Assembly (NCBI GenBank): GCA_947589425.1
Contig: CANQAV010000001.1
Coordinates: 186,001 to 250,000 of the forward strand
DNA from: Candidatus Gastranaerophilales bacterium
GTDB lineage: Bacteria > Cyanobacteriota > Vampirovibrionia > Gastranaerophilales > Gastranaerophilaceae
Direction of reading: 5' to 3'
DNA: 64,000 nucleotides
Shown: positions 16,300 to 24,684 of the stretch, in pieces
How positions within the stretch are numbered: position 1 is the stretch's first letter
Layout of the letters: each line of letters begins with the position of its first letter
Made by a program: the position numbers and the translations under genes
The notes under the pieces: model-generated
The model's input: only the letters and a program-made list of their open reading frames with translations
Databases searched by the model: none
Told to the model about the DNA's origin: nothing

Positions 16300-17110
16300 G
16301 CTTAGTGAAAAGGTTGCTTCACTCTGTCACCCTGAAGTATGCATTAACAATATTACAGCCTACATTGTCACCACGAAGCGCGCATTAATCACATCACCCT
16401 TTGCCCTGTCACCCTGAACTCGTTTCAGGGTCTGACTACTGCAAGTACAAAACATGTGTTTCTATACTCCTCAGATGCTGAAATGAATTCAGCATGACAT
16501 GGGGTAGTGAAGTATGGGAATTTACACATTTAACTTGACGCTGTCACCCTGAATTTTACAAAGCGAACAGGCGAGGTACGAGCCTTGTGGGACCGAAGTA
16601 TGCATTAATCACATCACACCTTGCCCTGTCACCCTGAACTCGTTTCAGGGTCTTACTACTGCAAGTACAAAACATGTGTTTCTATACTCCTCAGATGCTG
16701 AAATAAATTCAGCATGACATGTGTAATTGAATGTGGGAATTTGCACATATAACTTAACGCTGTCACCCTGAACTCTACAAAGCGAACAGGCGAGGTACGA
16801 GCCTTGTGAGCCTGTATCTCCAGGCGAAGCCGAGGTGTTCAGGGTCTGAGGGGTAGAGCATCTTGCATTTACTGTCGTTTACTTAAATGTCTGTTACTTT
16901 ACTTGGTAAGATGCTGAAACAAGTTCAGCATGACATGGGGTAGTGAAGTATGGGAATTTGCACATTTAACTTGACGCTGTCACCCTGAACTCGTTTCAGG
17001 GTCTTACTACTGCAAGTACAAAACATGTGTTTCTATACTCCTCAGATTCCGAAACGCTCACAGAGGACAGAAAATTACGATACACGCTATTTTCCAGTCA
17101 ATTCAGCATG
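16300..17110. repeat. Mosaic palindromic repeat cluster (REP-like)
   Basis: A unit of about 96 bp occurs at 16407-16502 and 16627-16722, with a broken copy from 16979. It starts with the hairpin CCCTGAACTCGTTTCAGGG, has a conserved centre (TACTGCAAGTACAAAACATG) and ends with the hairpin GCTGAAA-AATTCAGC and ATGACA. In other copies (16542, 16760) the first hairpin's loop is replaced by a 50-75-base insert containing GAACAGGCGAGGTACGAGCC. No gene is seen. Such repeats are usually dispersed non-autonomous elements. Confidence 0.85.
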
Positions 17111-17143
17111 ACAATACAAGGCGACGCAGGATAATCGAGCAAT

Positions 17144-17528
17144 GCGACCTTGTGCGGTAACGCACTAACCCTCACCCTTATCAAGGGGGAATATAATCAA
17201 GAATAAAAAAAGACTTTCATCAAGAAAGTCTTTTTTGGTGGGCCATCTTGGACTCGAACCCCAAGGGAGCCTTGGCGACCTTGTGCGGTAACGCACTAAC
17301 CCTCACCCTTATCAAGGGGGGGGAATATAAACAAGAATAAAAAAAGACTTTCATCAAGAAAGTCTTTTTTGGTGGGCCATCTTGGACTCGAACCCCAAGG
17401 GAGCCTTGGCGACCTTGTGCGGTAACGCACTAACCCTCACCCTTATCAAGGGGGGGGAATATAAACAAGAATAAAAAAAGACTTTCATCAAGAAAGTCTT
17501 TTTTGGTGGGCCATCTTGGACTCGAACC
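17144..17528. repeat. Tandem array of tRNA 3' half plus terminator, 131-134 bp units
   Basis: Nearly three copies begin at 17144, 17275 and 17409. Each holds GCGACCTTGTGCGG, CTCACCCTTATCAAGG with a G run, AATATAA, the terminator hairpin GACTTTC-ATCAA-GAAAGTC, and the last 24 bases of tRNA-Ile including CCA. Only the third copy joins a complete tRNA. The G run is 5, 8 and 8 long in successive copies. Confidence 0.92.
17473..17503 (-). terminator. Rho-independent terminator of tRNA-Ile
   Basis: Stem GACTTTC/GAAAGTC extended by A/T pairs, loop ATCAA, and a T run on the minus strand, directly after the encoded CCA. Two further copies lie downstream in the tandem array. Confidence 0.88.
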
Positions 17529-17580
17529 AAGGACCTCACCCTTATCAGGGGTGCGCTCTAGCCGCCTGAGCTAATAGCCC
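17504..17580 (-). tRNA. tRNA-Ile (anticodon GAT)
   Basis: 77 nt including an encoded CCA. The acceptor stem GGGCTAT/ATGGCCC has one G-U pair, with discriminator A. The D arm is GCTCAGGCGGCTAGAGC. The anticodon stem CACCC/GGGTG encloses CTGATAA with anticodon GAT. The T arm is CTTGG-TTCGAGT-CCAAG. It is not within an rRNA operon. Partial copies of its 3' half lie downstream and of its 5' part upstream. Confidence 0.96.
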
Positions 17581-17764
17581 GCAACAAACCTATTTAATTT
17601 TCAATCAATATTTGCTGACCTTAGCCCGTTCATCTGTAACCCCACCCGGAGCCGCCTGAGCTAATAGCCCGCAACAAACCTATTTAATTTTCAATCAATA
17701 TTTGCTGACCTTAGCCCGTTCATCTGTAACCCCACCCGGAGCCGCCTGAGCTAATAACCTGCAA
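17561..17764. repeat. Tandem copies of the tRNA-Ile 5' end plus leader, 90-bp units
   Basis: GCCGCCTGAGCTAATAGCCC (the tRNA 5' end in antisense) recurs at 17561, 17651 and, slightly altered, 17741. Two identical 70-bp leaders (ACAAACCTATTTAATTTTCA through CCACCCGGA) lie between. The copies at 17651 and 17741 are truncated tRNA 5' ends and cannot be functional tRNAs. Confidence 0.9.
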
Positions 17765-17833
17765 ATGCTCATTGACAGCCTCAACTGTTCAACTCGCAAA
17801 TTCAAAAGTATCATGAACAAAAAATAAAATCAA

Positions 17834-19525
17834 CTACATTTTACAAGGCGCACTCACACCAATCAAGTCAAGCATTTTTGCCATAATAATTCTAAAAGCA
17901 TCAACAATTGCAAGCTTCATCAAACAATCGTCTTTGTTTTCGGACAAAACCCTTGTATAATTATAAAAATGATGAAAAGCATTTGCCAATTCCGTTAAAT
18001 ATTTGCATACCATATAAGGTGCTCTATATTTAACCGCATTGTACAAAAGCGCTCTTCCTTCTTCCATTTTCATAATTAAAGCCTTAATAGCTTCAAAAGA
18101 CTCTGACGAAATATCTTTAAACATTCCTTCAATACAGGGTTTTTTATAAAACTCTTCAATTTCATCTTTTGTCAAAATAGCTTCAAGCTCGGTCTTATTA
18201 TCAACATCCACTCTTTTTTCAAGTGCTTTTCTTAAAATCGAGCAGGCTCTTGCATGAGCATATTGAACATAATATACAGGGTTTTTATCGCTTTGAGATT
18301 TTGCCAAATCAATATCAAAGTCAATTGTTGTATCGGATGAGCGCATAAGCATCCAAAATCTTGTTGCATCAACCCCGACTTCATCCACCAAATCGTCAAG
18401 AGTAACCATGTTTTTTCTCTTGCCCATTCTTTGAGCTTCGCCGTCTTGAATTAAATTAACAAGCTGTCCGAGAATTATTTCAAGTTTTGAACTGTCATAT
18501 CCCAATGCTTCAAGCGCCGCTTTCATCCTTGCAATATAGCCGTGATGATCGGCTCCCCAAATATTAATTAACCTGTCGAAGCCTCTTTCGAACTTGTTTT
18601 TATGATATGCGATATCTGCCGTTAAATAAGTATTTTTTCCGTCGCTTTTAACAAGAACTCTATCCTGATCATCCCCGAAATCAGAGCTTTTAAACCACAC
18701 CGCATCATCTTTTTCATATATTTTACCCGATTTTTTAAGGGTTTCCATACACTTTTCAACTTCATTATTTTTATATAAAGTCAATTCCGAAAAGAATAAA
18801 TCAAAGTGCGTGCCGAATTTTTCAAGAAGTTTCTTCTGGCAATTAAGCATATCTTCTTTTGCAAAATCGCCGTAATCAAGTCCCTTGTTATCTTTTAAAT
18901 ATCTTTTTGCGCAATCTATCAAATATTCCCCCGGGTAAAGACCTTCTTCCATTTCGATTTTTTCGCCTTTAAGCTGTCTTACTCTTATTTCAAGGGATTT
19001 TGCAAGTTTATTTATCTGATTGCCCGCATCGTTGATATAAAATTCCTGAAAAACTTTATATCCGCAATAGTTCATTATGTTAGATAAAGCAGAGCCCAAG
19101 GCTGCCCATCTGCCATGCCCGATATGAAAAGGTCCTGTCGGATTAGCGCTGACATATTCAATATTAACTTTTTCGCCTCTGCCGATATCGGTTTTAAGAT
19201 AATCTTCCTTTTTGGATAAAATTTCAACAATAATATTATTCAAAAAGTTTTCATCAAGCTTAAAATTAATGAAACCCGAAACAACATTAACCTTAAAATT
19301 TTCTTCTTTTATATATTTTGAAACAGCTTGAGCAATTTGCACTGGCGCAATTTTGGCATATCTTGAAAGAGCCGAAACATTAATTGCAAAATCGCCGAAT
19401 TCTTTATTTTTCGGAGGGTCGCAGATAAGCTCGCTTTCAAGCTTTTCCATATTTCCTAATTCTTTGTTTTCAATCGCTTTTAAAAGCGCATTTTTCGTAA
19501 TTTCAATAAAATAATCTTTTAACAT
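17834..19525 (-). CDS. argS: Arginyl-tRNA synthetase
   Basis: 563 aa, usual length. The N-terminal tRNA-binding domain is residues about 1-90. The class I HIGH motif is in SANPTGPFHIGHGRW, and the KMSKS counterpart is QRMGKRKNMVTL. ILGQLVNLIQDGE precedes it as in other ArgS. The C-terminal DALR anticodon-binding domain begins around VQYAHARACSILRKAL. It charges tRNA-Arg. No Shine-Dalgarno is visible before the ATG. Confidence 0.97.
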   Translation of the reverse strand: MLKDYFIEITKNALLKAIENKELGNMEKLESELICDPPKNKEFGDFAINVSALSRYAKIAPVQIAQAVSKYIKEENFKVNVVSGFINFKLDENFLNNIIVEILSKKEDYLKTDIGRGEKVNIEYVSANPTGPFHIGHGRWAALGSALSNIMNYCGYKVFQEFYINDAGNQINKLAKSLEIRVRQLKGEKIEMEEGLYPGEYLIDCAKRYLKDNKGLDYGDFAKEDMLNCQKKLLEKFGTHFDLFFSELTLYKNNEVEKCMETLKKSGKIYEKDDAVWFKSSDFGDDQDRVLVKSDGKNTYLTADIAYHKNKFERGFDRLINIWGADHHGYIARMKAALEALGYDSSKLEIILGQLVNLIQDGEAQRMGKRKNMVTLDDLVDEVGVDATRFWMLMRSSDTTIDFDIDLAKSQSDKNPVYYVQYAHARACSILRKALEKRVDVDNKTELEAILTKDEIEEFYKKPCIEGMFKDISSESFEAIKALIMKMEEGRALLYNAVKYRAPYMVCKYLTELANAFHHFYNYTRVLSENKDDCLMKLAIVDAFRIIMAKMLDLIGVSAPCKM

Positions 19526-19605
19526 AGTAATTTTATTTTAATATAAACAAAAAAAACTAAAGAATTGTAAACTTTTATTTACAAGCCCTTAAACAGATGT
19601 AAATA

Positions 19606-19633
19606 TTGACATATCAATTTGTTTTATTATAAT
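19606..19633 (+). promoter_or_regulatory. Consensus sigma-70 promoter
   Basis: TTGACA and TATAAT, both perfect, separated by 16 bp. It lies 23 bp before the ATG of the 69-aa gene. Confidence 0.8.
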
Positions 19634-19656
19634 TAAGGTGTTATAGAAAGAATAAT

Positions 19657-19866
19657 ATGGCTCGAATTAACCGAATCAGCTATGGCATAACAGGTAAAAA
19701 TAATTATCTGTACACGAAACGTACGTGTTCAGATAATTCTGAATTGTATATTATGTCAAAACTGAACTATCTGTATGAACAGGCATCATCAAACAGAAAT
19801 TTCTATGCAAGCAAAAGAAATCTGAAAAGCTACACCGAAGGTAATCATTTAGACGAAACAATTTAG
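19657..19866 (+). CDS. Small hypothetical protein (69 aa)
   Basis: Basic, tyrosine- and asparagine-rich protein (start MARINRISYGITGK, end GNHLDETI) with no recognised domain, signal peptide or membrane segment. Support comes from the perfect promoter 23 bp upstream and the complete frame; the ribosome-binding site GAAAG is weak. It converges with the next gene with a 4-bp overlap. Two tyrosine-rich stretches (NNYLYTK, LNYLYEQ) are the only notable internal feature. An expressed regulatory RNA at this place is an alternative. Confidence 0.55.
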   Translation: MARINRISYGITGKNNYLYTKRTCSDNSELYIMSKLNYLYEQASSNRNFYASKRNLKSYTEGNHLDETI

Positions 19867-20354
19867 CCGAGTTTTTCATTTAAATTTTGTTGTATTTCAT
19901 TTGCCGTGCTTATATATTTAATTAACTCGTTATACCTTATTTCATTCTCACCGTAAGGAATTGTTTTTTCACGCAGATTATCGGCGTTAATATTAAGAGC
20001 ATTCAATTTTTTCATAGCTTCTTTTGCAAGCTTTGCTTTGTAAAATCTCGGGAAAAGCTTAAATAAAACTTTATTAATATTAATATCTCCAAAACGCAAT
20101 TTGGTTGTTTTATTTTCAGTGTTTTTATTTTGTTTATCATCGGTTAAATTTGCATCATACATATTTATGCGTTTTTTATGTACGGGATTTTTGCTTTGCA
20201 AATCAGGTTTTTGGGCAAATGGGGAATTTTCTATATTTTCATCTGCTTTTATATCATAAAAATTTGCAATTTCATCATCATAGCTCAAATTCTGCGACAA
20301 AATTCCGTCTTGAATTAACTGCTGTGCCAACGATTTAAATTTATTATTTTCCAT
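19863..20354 (-). CDS. Hypothetical protein (163 aa)
   Basis: Soluble, charged protein without signal peptide or membrane segment. The N-terminal third (FKSLAQQLIQDGILS) is helical, the middle (residues 50-85) is rich in Asn, Lys and Asp and probably disordered, and the C-terminal part (NKVLFKLFPRFYKAKLAKEA) is basic and helical. AAAGG precedes the ATG weakly. I do not recognise the family. It is divergent from nifU and may share its regulatory region. Confidence 0.7.
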   Translation of the reverse strand: MENNKFKSLAQQLIQDGILSQNLSYDDEIANFYDIKADENIENSPFAQKPDLQSKNPVHKKRINMYDANLTDDKQNKNTENKTTKLRFGDININKVLFKLFPRFYKAKLAKEAMKKLNALNINADNLREKTIPYGENEIRYNELIKYISTANEIQQNLNEKLG

Positions 20355-20412
20355 AAAAATATTATGCCTTTAAATATAATTTTTTTCGACATATACAAGT
20401 AGGATTTTTAGG

Positions 20413-20421
20413 TGGTATAAT
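20413..20421 (+). promoter_or_regulatory. Extended -10 promoter element for nifU-nifS
   Basis: TGGTATAAT is a perfect extended -10 (TGnTATAAT) about 24 bp before the nifU ATG. No good -35 is present at normal spacing, which is usual for extended -10 promoters. Confidence 0.55.
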
Positions 20422-20444
20422 TACGACAAGAGAAAGGAAAACCA

Positions 20445-21263
20445 ATGTGGGAATATTCTGATAAAGTAAAAGACCATTTTAAAAACCCCAGAAACGTTGG
20501 CTCTATTGAAAATGCCGATGCAATCGGCGAAGCGGGAGCACTCTCTTGCGGGGATAAATTAAAATTATATTTAAAAATTGAAAACAATATTATAAAAGAT
20601 GCAAAATTTCAGACTTTCGGATGCGGCTCCGCCGTTGCCGCTTCAAGCATTTTAACCGAAATGATAATCGGAAAAACAATAGATGAAGCAAAAAAAATAA
20701 CAAATAAACAAATAGCGCAAGAGCTTGACGGCTTACCGCCCGAAAAAATGCACTGTTCGGTAATGGGAAGAGAAGCGCTTGAGGATGCTCTTAAAAACTA
20801 TACGCACGAAGAAACACAAAAAGAAGAAGAAAACTCCTCTCAAACAGTCTGCCACTGCTATGACGTCACAAAAGATGAAATTATAAAAGCAATCAAAGAA
20901 AACGGCGCAAAAACCTTTGATGACATCTCAAAAATAACATCAGCAGGACTTGCCTGCGGAAGATGCAAAGGGGCGATTGAAAATATTATTTCGCAGTATG
21001 TAAAAAAAGAAGAAAAAAAGACACCGCTCAACCCTATTCAAAAAATTATCAAAATTAATGATGTAATTCAAAATATAATATCGCCCGAACTTCAAAAAGA
21101 TTTTGGAGATATTGAGCTTATTAATGTTGACGGGAACAATGTCTGGGTTAAGCTTAAAGGACATTGTTCGACATGCGGAAACGCAAAACTGACTCTTAAA
21201 AATTTTGTTGAAACAAAATTAAAAGAGCTTGTAGATGATGAAATAGTTGTATTTGAAGAATAG
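20445..21263 (+). CDS. nifU: NifU-type iron-sulphur cluster scaffold (IscU + BFD-like + NifU C-terminal domain)
   Basis: 272 aa with AAAGGAAAA upstream. Residues 1-125 are IscU-like with the three ligand cysteines in ALSCGD, TFGCGSA and MHCSVMG. Residues about 133-190 form the central [2Fe-2S] domain with VCHCYDVT and GLACGRCKG. Residues about 195-272 are the C-terminal scaffold with GHCSTCGNAK. This full three-domain form is the NifU type. It assembles Fe-S clusters with the cysteine desulfurase encoded next. No nitrogenase genes are near, so a housekeeping role is likely. Confidence 0.96.
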   Translation: MWEYSDKVKDHFKNPRNVGSIENADAIGEAGALSCGDKLKLYLKIENNIIKDAKFQTFGCGSAVAASSILTEMIIGKTIDEAKKITNKQIAQELDGLPPEKMHCSVMGREALEDALKNYTHEETQKEEENSSQTVCHCYDVTKDEIIKAIKENGAKTFDDISKITSAGLACGRCKGAIENIISQYVKKEEKKTPLNPIQKIIKINDVIQNIISPELQKDFGDIELINVDGNNVWVKLKGHCSTCGNAKLTLKNFVETKLKELVDDEIVVFEE

Positions 21264-21267
21264 AAAA

Positions 21268-22464
21268 ATGAAAAAAATATATCTTGATAATAACGCAACA
21301 ACAAAAGTTGACGAAAAAGTGCTTGATGAGATGATGCCTTATTTTAAAGAAGGATATGCAAACCCTTCAAGCATGTATGACCCTGCAAGAGAAAGCGCAA
21401 AAGCAATAGAAACTGCAAGAGAAAAAGTTGCGGATTTTTTGGGCGCAAAAAGCCCGGGTGAAATCATTTTTACTTCCTGCGGAACAGAATCCGCCAACAC
21501 CGCAATAAAAGGGGTCATAGAAAAACACGCAACAAGCGAAAATAATCATATAATAACAACTCAAATCGAGCATCCGTGCGTTTTAGCGCCTTATGAATTT
21601 TTGGCTAAAAAAGGATATGAAGCAACATATATCGGAGTCAACGAAAACGGCGAATTAAACATTGAAACGCTTTTATCAAAAATCAGCCAAAAAACAGTTC
21701 TTGTTTCAATTATGCACGCCAACAACGAAACAGGTGCAGTATATCCCGTTGAAGAATTATCAAAAGAAATTAAAAAAAGAAATAAAAATACAAAAGTTTT
21801 TGTTGACGGAGTTCAAGCTGCGGGCAAAATCCCCATAAATTTAAAAGATACGGAAATAGATTTTTATTCTATATCGGGACATAAATTTCACGCTCCAAAA
21901 GGAGTGGGTGCTTTATATGTTAAAAAAGGCAATTTGTTTGAGCCCCTTTTGCACGGAGGACATCAGGAAAATCTTCTTCGTGCGGGAACTCAAAACACTC
22001 CTTATATCGTAGGGCTGGGAAAAGCATCAGAACTTGCAAAAAATTATCTTGAATATGAAAACACGGAAGTTAAACGATTGATGAAAAAACTCGAAAACGG
22101 GATTTTAAGCACTGTTAAAAATGCAAAATTAAATTCAAAAAGCCAAAAAAGAGTTCCCAACACAACAAACATCGGTTTTGAATATATTGAAGGAGAACTT
22201 ATACTTCTATATTTAAACGACCTTGGCATATATGCTTCATCAGGAAGCGCGTGCACTTCGGGAAGCCTTGACCCTTCACATGTTTTAAGAGCCCAAAAAA
22301 CACCTTTCACATCTTTACACGGGTCAATACGCTTTTCTCTTTCAAGATATACAACGGAAGATGAAATTGATTATGCGCTGGAAAATATTCCTAAAGTAAT
22401 TGAAAAACTGGCAAAAATTTCGCCTTTTCAAAAAGAACTTACCGCACTTTTTCCGAATAATTAA
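21268..22464 (+). CDS. nifS: Cysteine desulfurase, NifS/IscS type
   Basis: 398 aa from ATG 21268; an earlier in-frame start at 21247 overlaps nifU and adds atypical residues. IYLDNNATTKVDEKV is the family start. SISGHKFHAPKGVGALY holds the PLP-binding Lys. SSGSACTSGSLDPSHVL carries the persulfide Cys in a short mobile loop. It transfers sulphur from cysteine to NifU. Four bases separate it from the nifU stop. The 3' end converges with the next gene, with a 4-bp overlap. Confidence 0.96.
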   Translation: MKKIYLDNNATTKVDEKVLDEMMPYFKEGYANPSSMYDPARESAKAIETAREKVADFLGAKSPGEIIFTSCGTESANTAIKGVIEKHATSENNHIITTQIEHPCVLAPYEFLAKKGYEATYIGVNENGELNIETLLSKISQKTVLVSIMHANNETGAVYPVEELSKEIKKRNKNTKVFVDGVQAAGKIPINLKDTEIDFYSISGHKFHAPKGVGALYVKKGNLFEPLLHGGHQENLLRAGTQNTPYIVGLGKASELAKNYLEYENTEVKRLMKKLENGILSTVKNAKLNSKSQKRVPNTTNIGFEYIEGELILLYLNDLGIYASSGSACTSGSLDPSHVLRAQKTPFTSLHGSIRFSLSRYTTEDEIDYALENIPKVIEKLAKISPFQKELTALFPNN

Positions 22465-23822
22465 GGCCAATAGTCGTTAAGATATTCTTGGAATATGCCT
22501 TCTTCACGTTTTTTAGCCTCATAAGGTCCGTCAGTAAACGTAAAATCTCTTAAGTACCAAAGCTTTGGCCTTGTTTCTTCAATTATCTTTTCTACCTTAA
22601 TTTCAGGGTCATGCAAGTTTTCTCTTATAAAATCAAGCGCCTTTAAATATGCTTCATGGCTTGATAATACGCCTAAGATTTGGGAAGGTTTTGCATGCGC
22701 CAAAACCAATAAATCATTTATGGCTGCAAGAGGATACTCGCTTGTGTAATTAGGGCGATTTAAAATACGTTCCCGTGCTTCATACTCCAATGAAGGCGCA
22801 CCGGATTTAATGGAACTTGTATCTATTATTTTTACTCTGTGTGATTCAATAGCAATCGGATCAAGTTCTTCAGGATGAGGAGCGGAAAATATCAAAGTTG
22901 AATGATAATCCGAAGCGGCAGCGGACATCAAATCTTTTACGCTGTCAATAATAGACGGATCGGTTAGTTTAGGATTAAGAACTTTATCAAAATCTCTTAT
23001 ATATATTATGTTCCAGTCTTTTGTTTCATTATAGCTTTCTTCACAAGACTCTAAAACCTCATCAAGAGGGTCGGATGCATCCATTGAAAGAAATCTTGCA
23101 TTTGCATTTTTTGAAACCCACTCAATTAATTCCAAATTAACCTGTTCATCAGGATTAGCAAGCATTATACTGTTTGGCATATCAACTTTTGCGCCTTCTT
23201 TTTGATTTTGTATTAAATCCAAAAATTTGGGATAAAGTTCTCTTACCTTTACTTTTTCTTTTGCCGCTTCCGCCAAAATTTTTACTTGAGTGTCATCTTG
23301 ATGTTTAATCTGTCTTACGATTTTTTCATGAGCATCAATTTTCTTAAGCTCACGCATTATATATTGCATAAGGCTTACATATTTATTAACGTCTTTGTTG
23401 ACTTCGGCTTTTTTTAACGCCAATGCAAGCTCACTGAGCCCGAGGCTTAAAAATGCTGCGGGAACTCTTTCCATAGGGTCTTTTGCATTATAATATGCGG
23501 GCTCTTTGGTATCTTCGTAATATGCACCCGGAAGCTGCTGGGGCTCATTCCATATTCTTGCATCTTGCAAGTTTCTTTTAAAAGTTTTTTTAACATTGCT
23601 TATCCAAAGATCTTCGGGCATATTAAAACATGTTTTTACATATCTTATATAATCAAGACAACCGACAATGTCTATATTTGCAGGCGCAGACGTAAAAGAA
23701 ATTGAAGCGCTTTTAACAAAAGCATCGCTTTTTAAATTCGGACTTTTATTTACGAATTGCGATTTTTTATTTGTATTATATCTTGGTACAATAATTCTAT
23801 TTGGCGTTATCGGGCTTAGCAT
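22461..23822 (-). CDS. AAA-ATPase-like protein lacking Walker A
   Basis: 453 aa. An N-terminal SISFTSAP segment matches the SFKA-type tails of its neighbour. Residues about 215-330 align by eye with the AAA core of the gene at 24685. PNSIMLANPDEQVNLEL stands where the neighbour has PNSILFFGPKGNGKTT, so the P-loop Gly-Lys-Thr is missing. NIIYIRDFDKVL replaces the Walker B VIFVDEF, and SDYHSTLIFSAP matches its sensor-1 region. It therefore probably does not hydrolyse ATP and may form a complex with the active subunit. Function unknown. Confidence 0.85.
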   Translation of the reverse strand: MLSPITPNRIIVPRYNTNKKSQFVNKSPNLKSDAFVKSASISFTSAPANIDIVGCLDYIRYVKTCFNMPEDLWISNVKKTFKRNLQDARIWNEPQQLPGAYYEDTKEPAYYNAKDPMERVPAAFLSLGLSELALALKKAEVNKDVNKYVSLMQYIMRELKKIDAHEKIVRQIKHQDDTQVKILAEAAKEKVKVRELYPKFLDLIQNQKEGAKVDMPNSIMLANPDEQVNLELIEWVSKNANARFLSMDASDPLDEVLESCEESYNETKDWNIIYIRDFDKVLNPKLTDPSIIDSVKDLMSAAASDYHSTLIFSAPHPEELDPIAIESHRVKIIDTSSIKSGAPSLEYEARERILNRPNYTSEYPLAAINDLLVLAHAKPSQILGVLSSHEAYLKALDFIRENLHDPEIKVEKIIEETRPKLWYLRDFTFTDGPYEAKKREEGIFQEYLNDYWP

Positions 23823-24681
23823 TTTTTTGTTCTACCTTATTTTCCTGTTTTTTTGCATTTTTGTTTGCAAGATACTTTTTTACAATTACCATGCCCAAGC
23901 CGATTGCCATAGCAGCAAGAGCCCAAGAAACTCTGTGTTTTTTGTCTGATAAATCATCGTTTCTTTTGGCAAGAACATGTATCCATATATCTCTTTTCTC
24001 ATTTGCGTAAAATTGTTTTTCAATACTTCCGTCCAAAACAAAAAGTTCGTTTTTACCCATATTTAATCCGGTTACAAAATCTTTTATACCGTCGTCCGAA
24101 TCAAAAACCAAAGTGGTATGATATTTTTTTGAACTGTTTTTAATTAAATCCCCGACCTCAGAGATTTTTTCTTTGTCATTTTGATTATTTTTGATATATT
24201 CTTTTAATCCGTCAGCTTGAATTACCGTATGAACATCCGAATTTTCATATTCGCTCAAAACATCTTCCAAAATTGGCTTCAGTCCCTCTTGAGGCACTTT
24301 TACTCTTTTATAAGCAAACCGATTATCTACTTGAAACCATTTACAGATATAATAAGAAAAACCCTTTTGTCCGACAGTGCCGTTATTATTTAAAACAGCA
24401 TTAATTTTCGTTGTCTTTTTTCCGTTTTCTTGCGCACCGATTGTCTGTCTTATTTCCGACCTGATTTGATGAACATCATCGCCTTTTTGCTCATTTCTCA
24501 GTTTATTGATTAGCTCGGTGTTTGAATCCGCCTTAGATTTATAATAAATATCCGAAGCCAAAGCAAAAATCGGAGCCGGAATAACGGTCATTAAAACATC
24601 GGCTTTATTGAAAATCTTTTTTTTGTTTTGATTTTCTCTGAAACAAATGCCGTTATTTTTGTTTAACTCATTAACCTTCAT
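23797..24681 (-). CDS. Two-pass membrane protein with an AAA-like remnant
   Basis: 294 aa. Hydrophobic segments lie at about 30-46 (VLMTVIPAPIFALASDIYY) and about 256-275 (WALAAMAIGLGMVIV), with a soluble centre between. In that centre VHTVIQADGLKEYI and KKYHTTLVFDSDD resemble the Walker B and sensor-1 parts of the AAA proteins on either side, but there is no P-loop. The lysine-rich tail follows the last segment. It starts 3 bp after the AAA gene and overlaps the next gene by 26 bp, so it is probably a membrane anchor of the same complex. I do not recognise the family. Confidence 0.8.
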   Translation of the reverse strand: MKVNELNKNNGICFRENQNKKKIFNKADVLMTVIPAPIFALASDIYYKSKADSNTELINKLRNEQKGDDVHQIRSEIRQTIGAQENGKKTTKINAVLNNNGTVGQKGFSYYICKWFQVDNRFAYKRVKVPQEGLKPILEDVLSEYENSDVHTVIQADGLKEYIKNNQNDKEKISEVGDLIKNSSKKYHTTLVFDSDDGIKDFVTGLNMGKNELFVLDGSIEKQFYANEKRDIWIHVLAKRNDDLSDKKHRVSWALAAMAIGLGMVIVKKYLANKNAKKQENKVEQKNAKPDNAK

Positions 24682-24684
24682 ACA

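Noticed and set aside
17354-17539. A 61-aa minus-strand ORF with RSLVRVQDGPP
   Set aside because: It is a translation of tRNA-Ile and of the duplicated tRNA fragments, a familiar artefact.
17144-17764. A possible CRISPR array
   Set aside because: Units of 134 and 90 bp are repeated throughout, without variable spacers, and contain tRNA parts and terminators.
20445-22464. Part of a nitrogen-fixation cluster
   Set aside because: No nitrogenase or cofactor genes are nearby, and NifU/NifS also serve general Fe-S assembly in many anaerobes.
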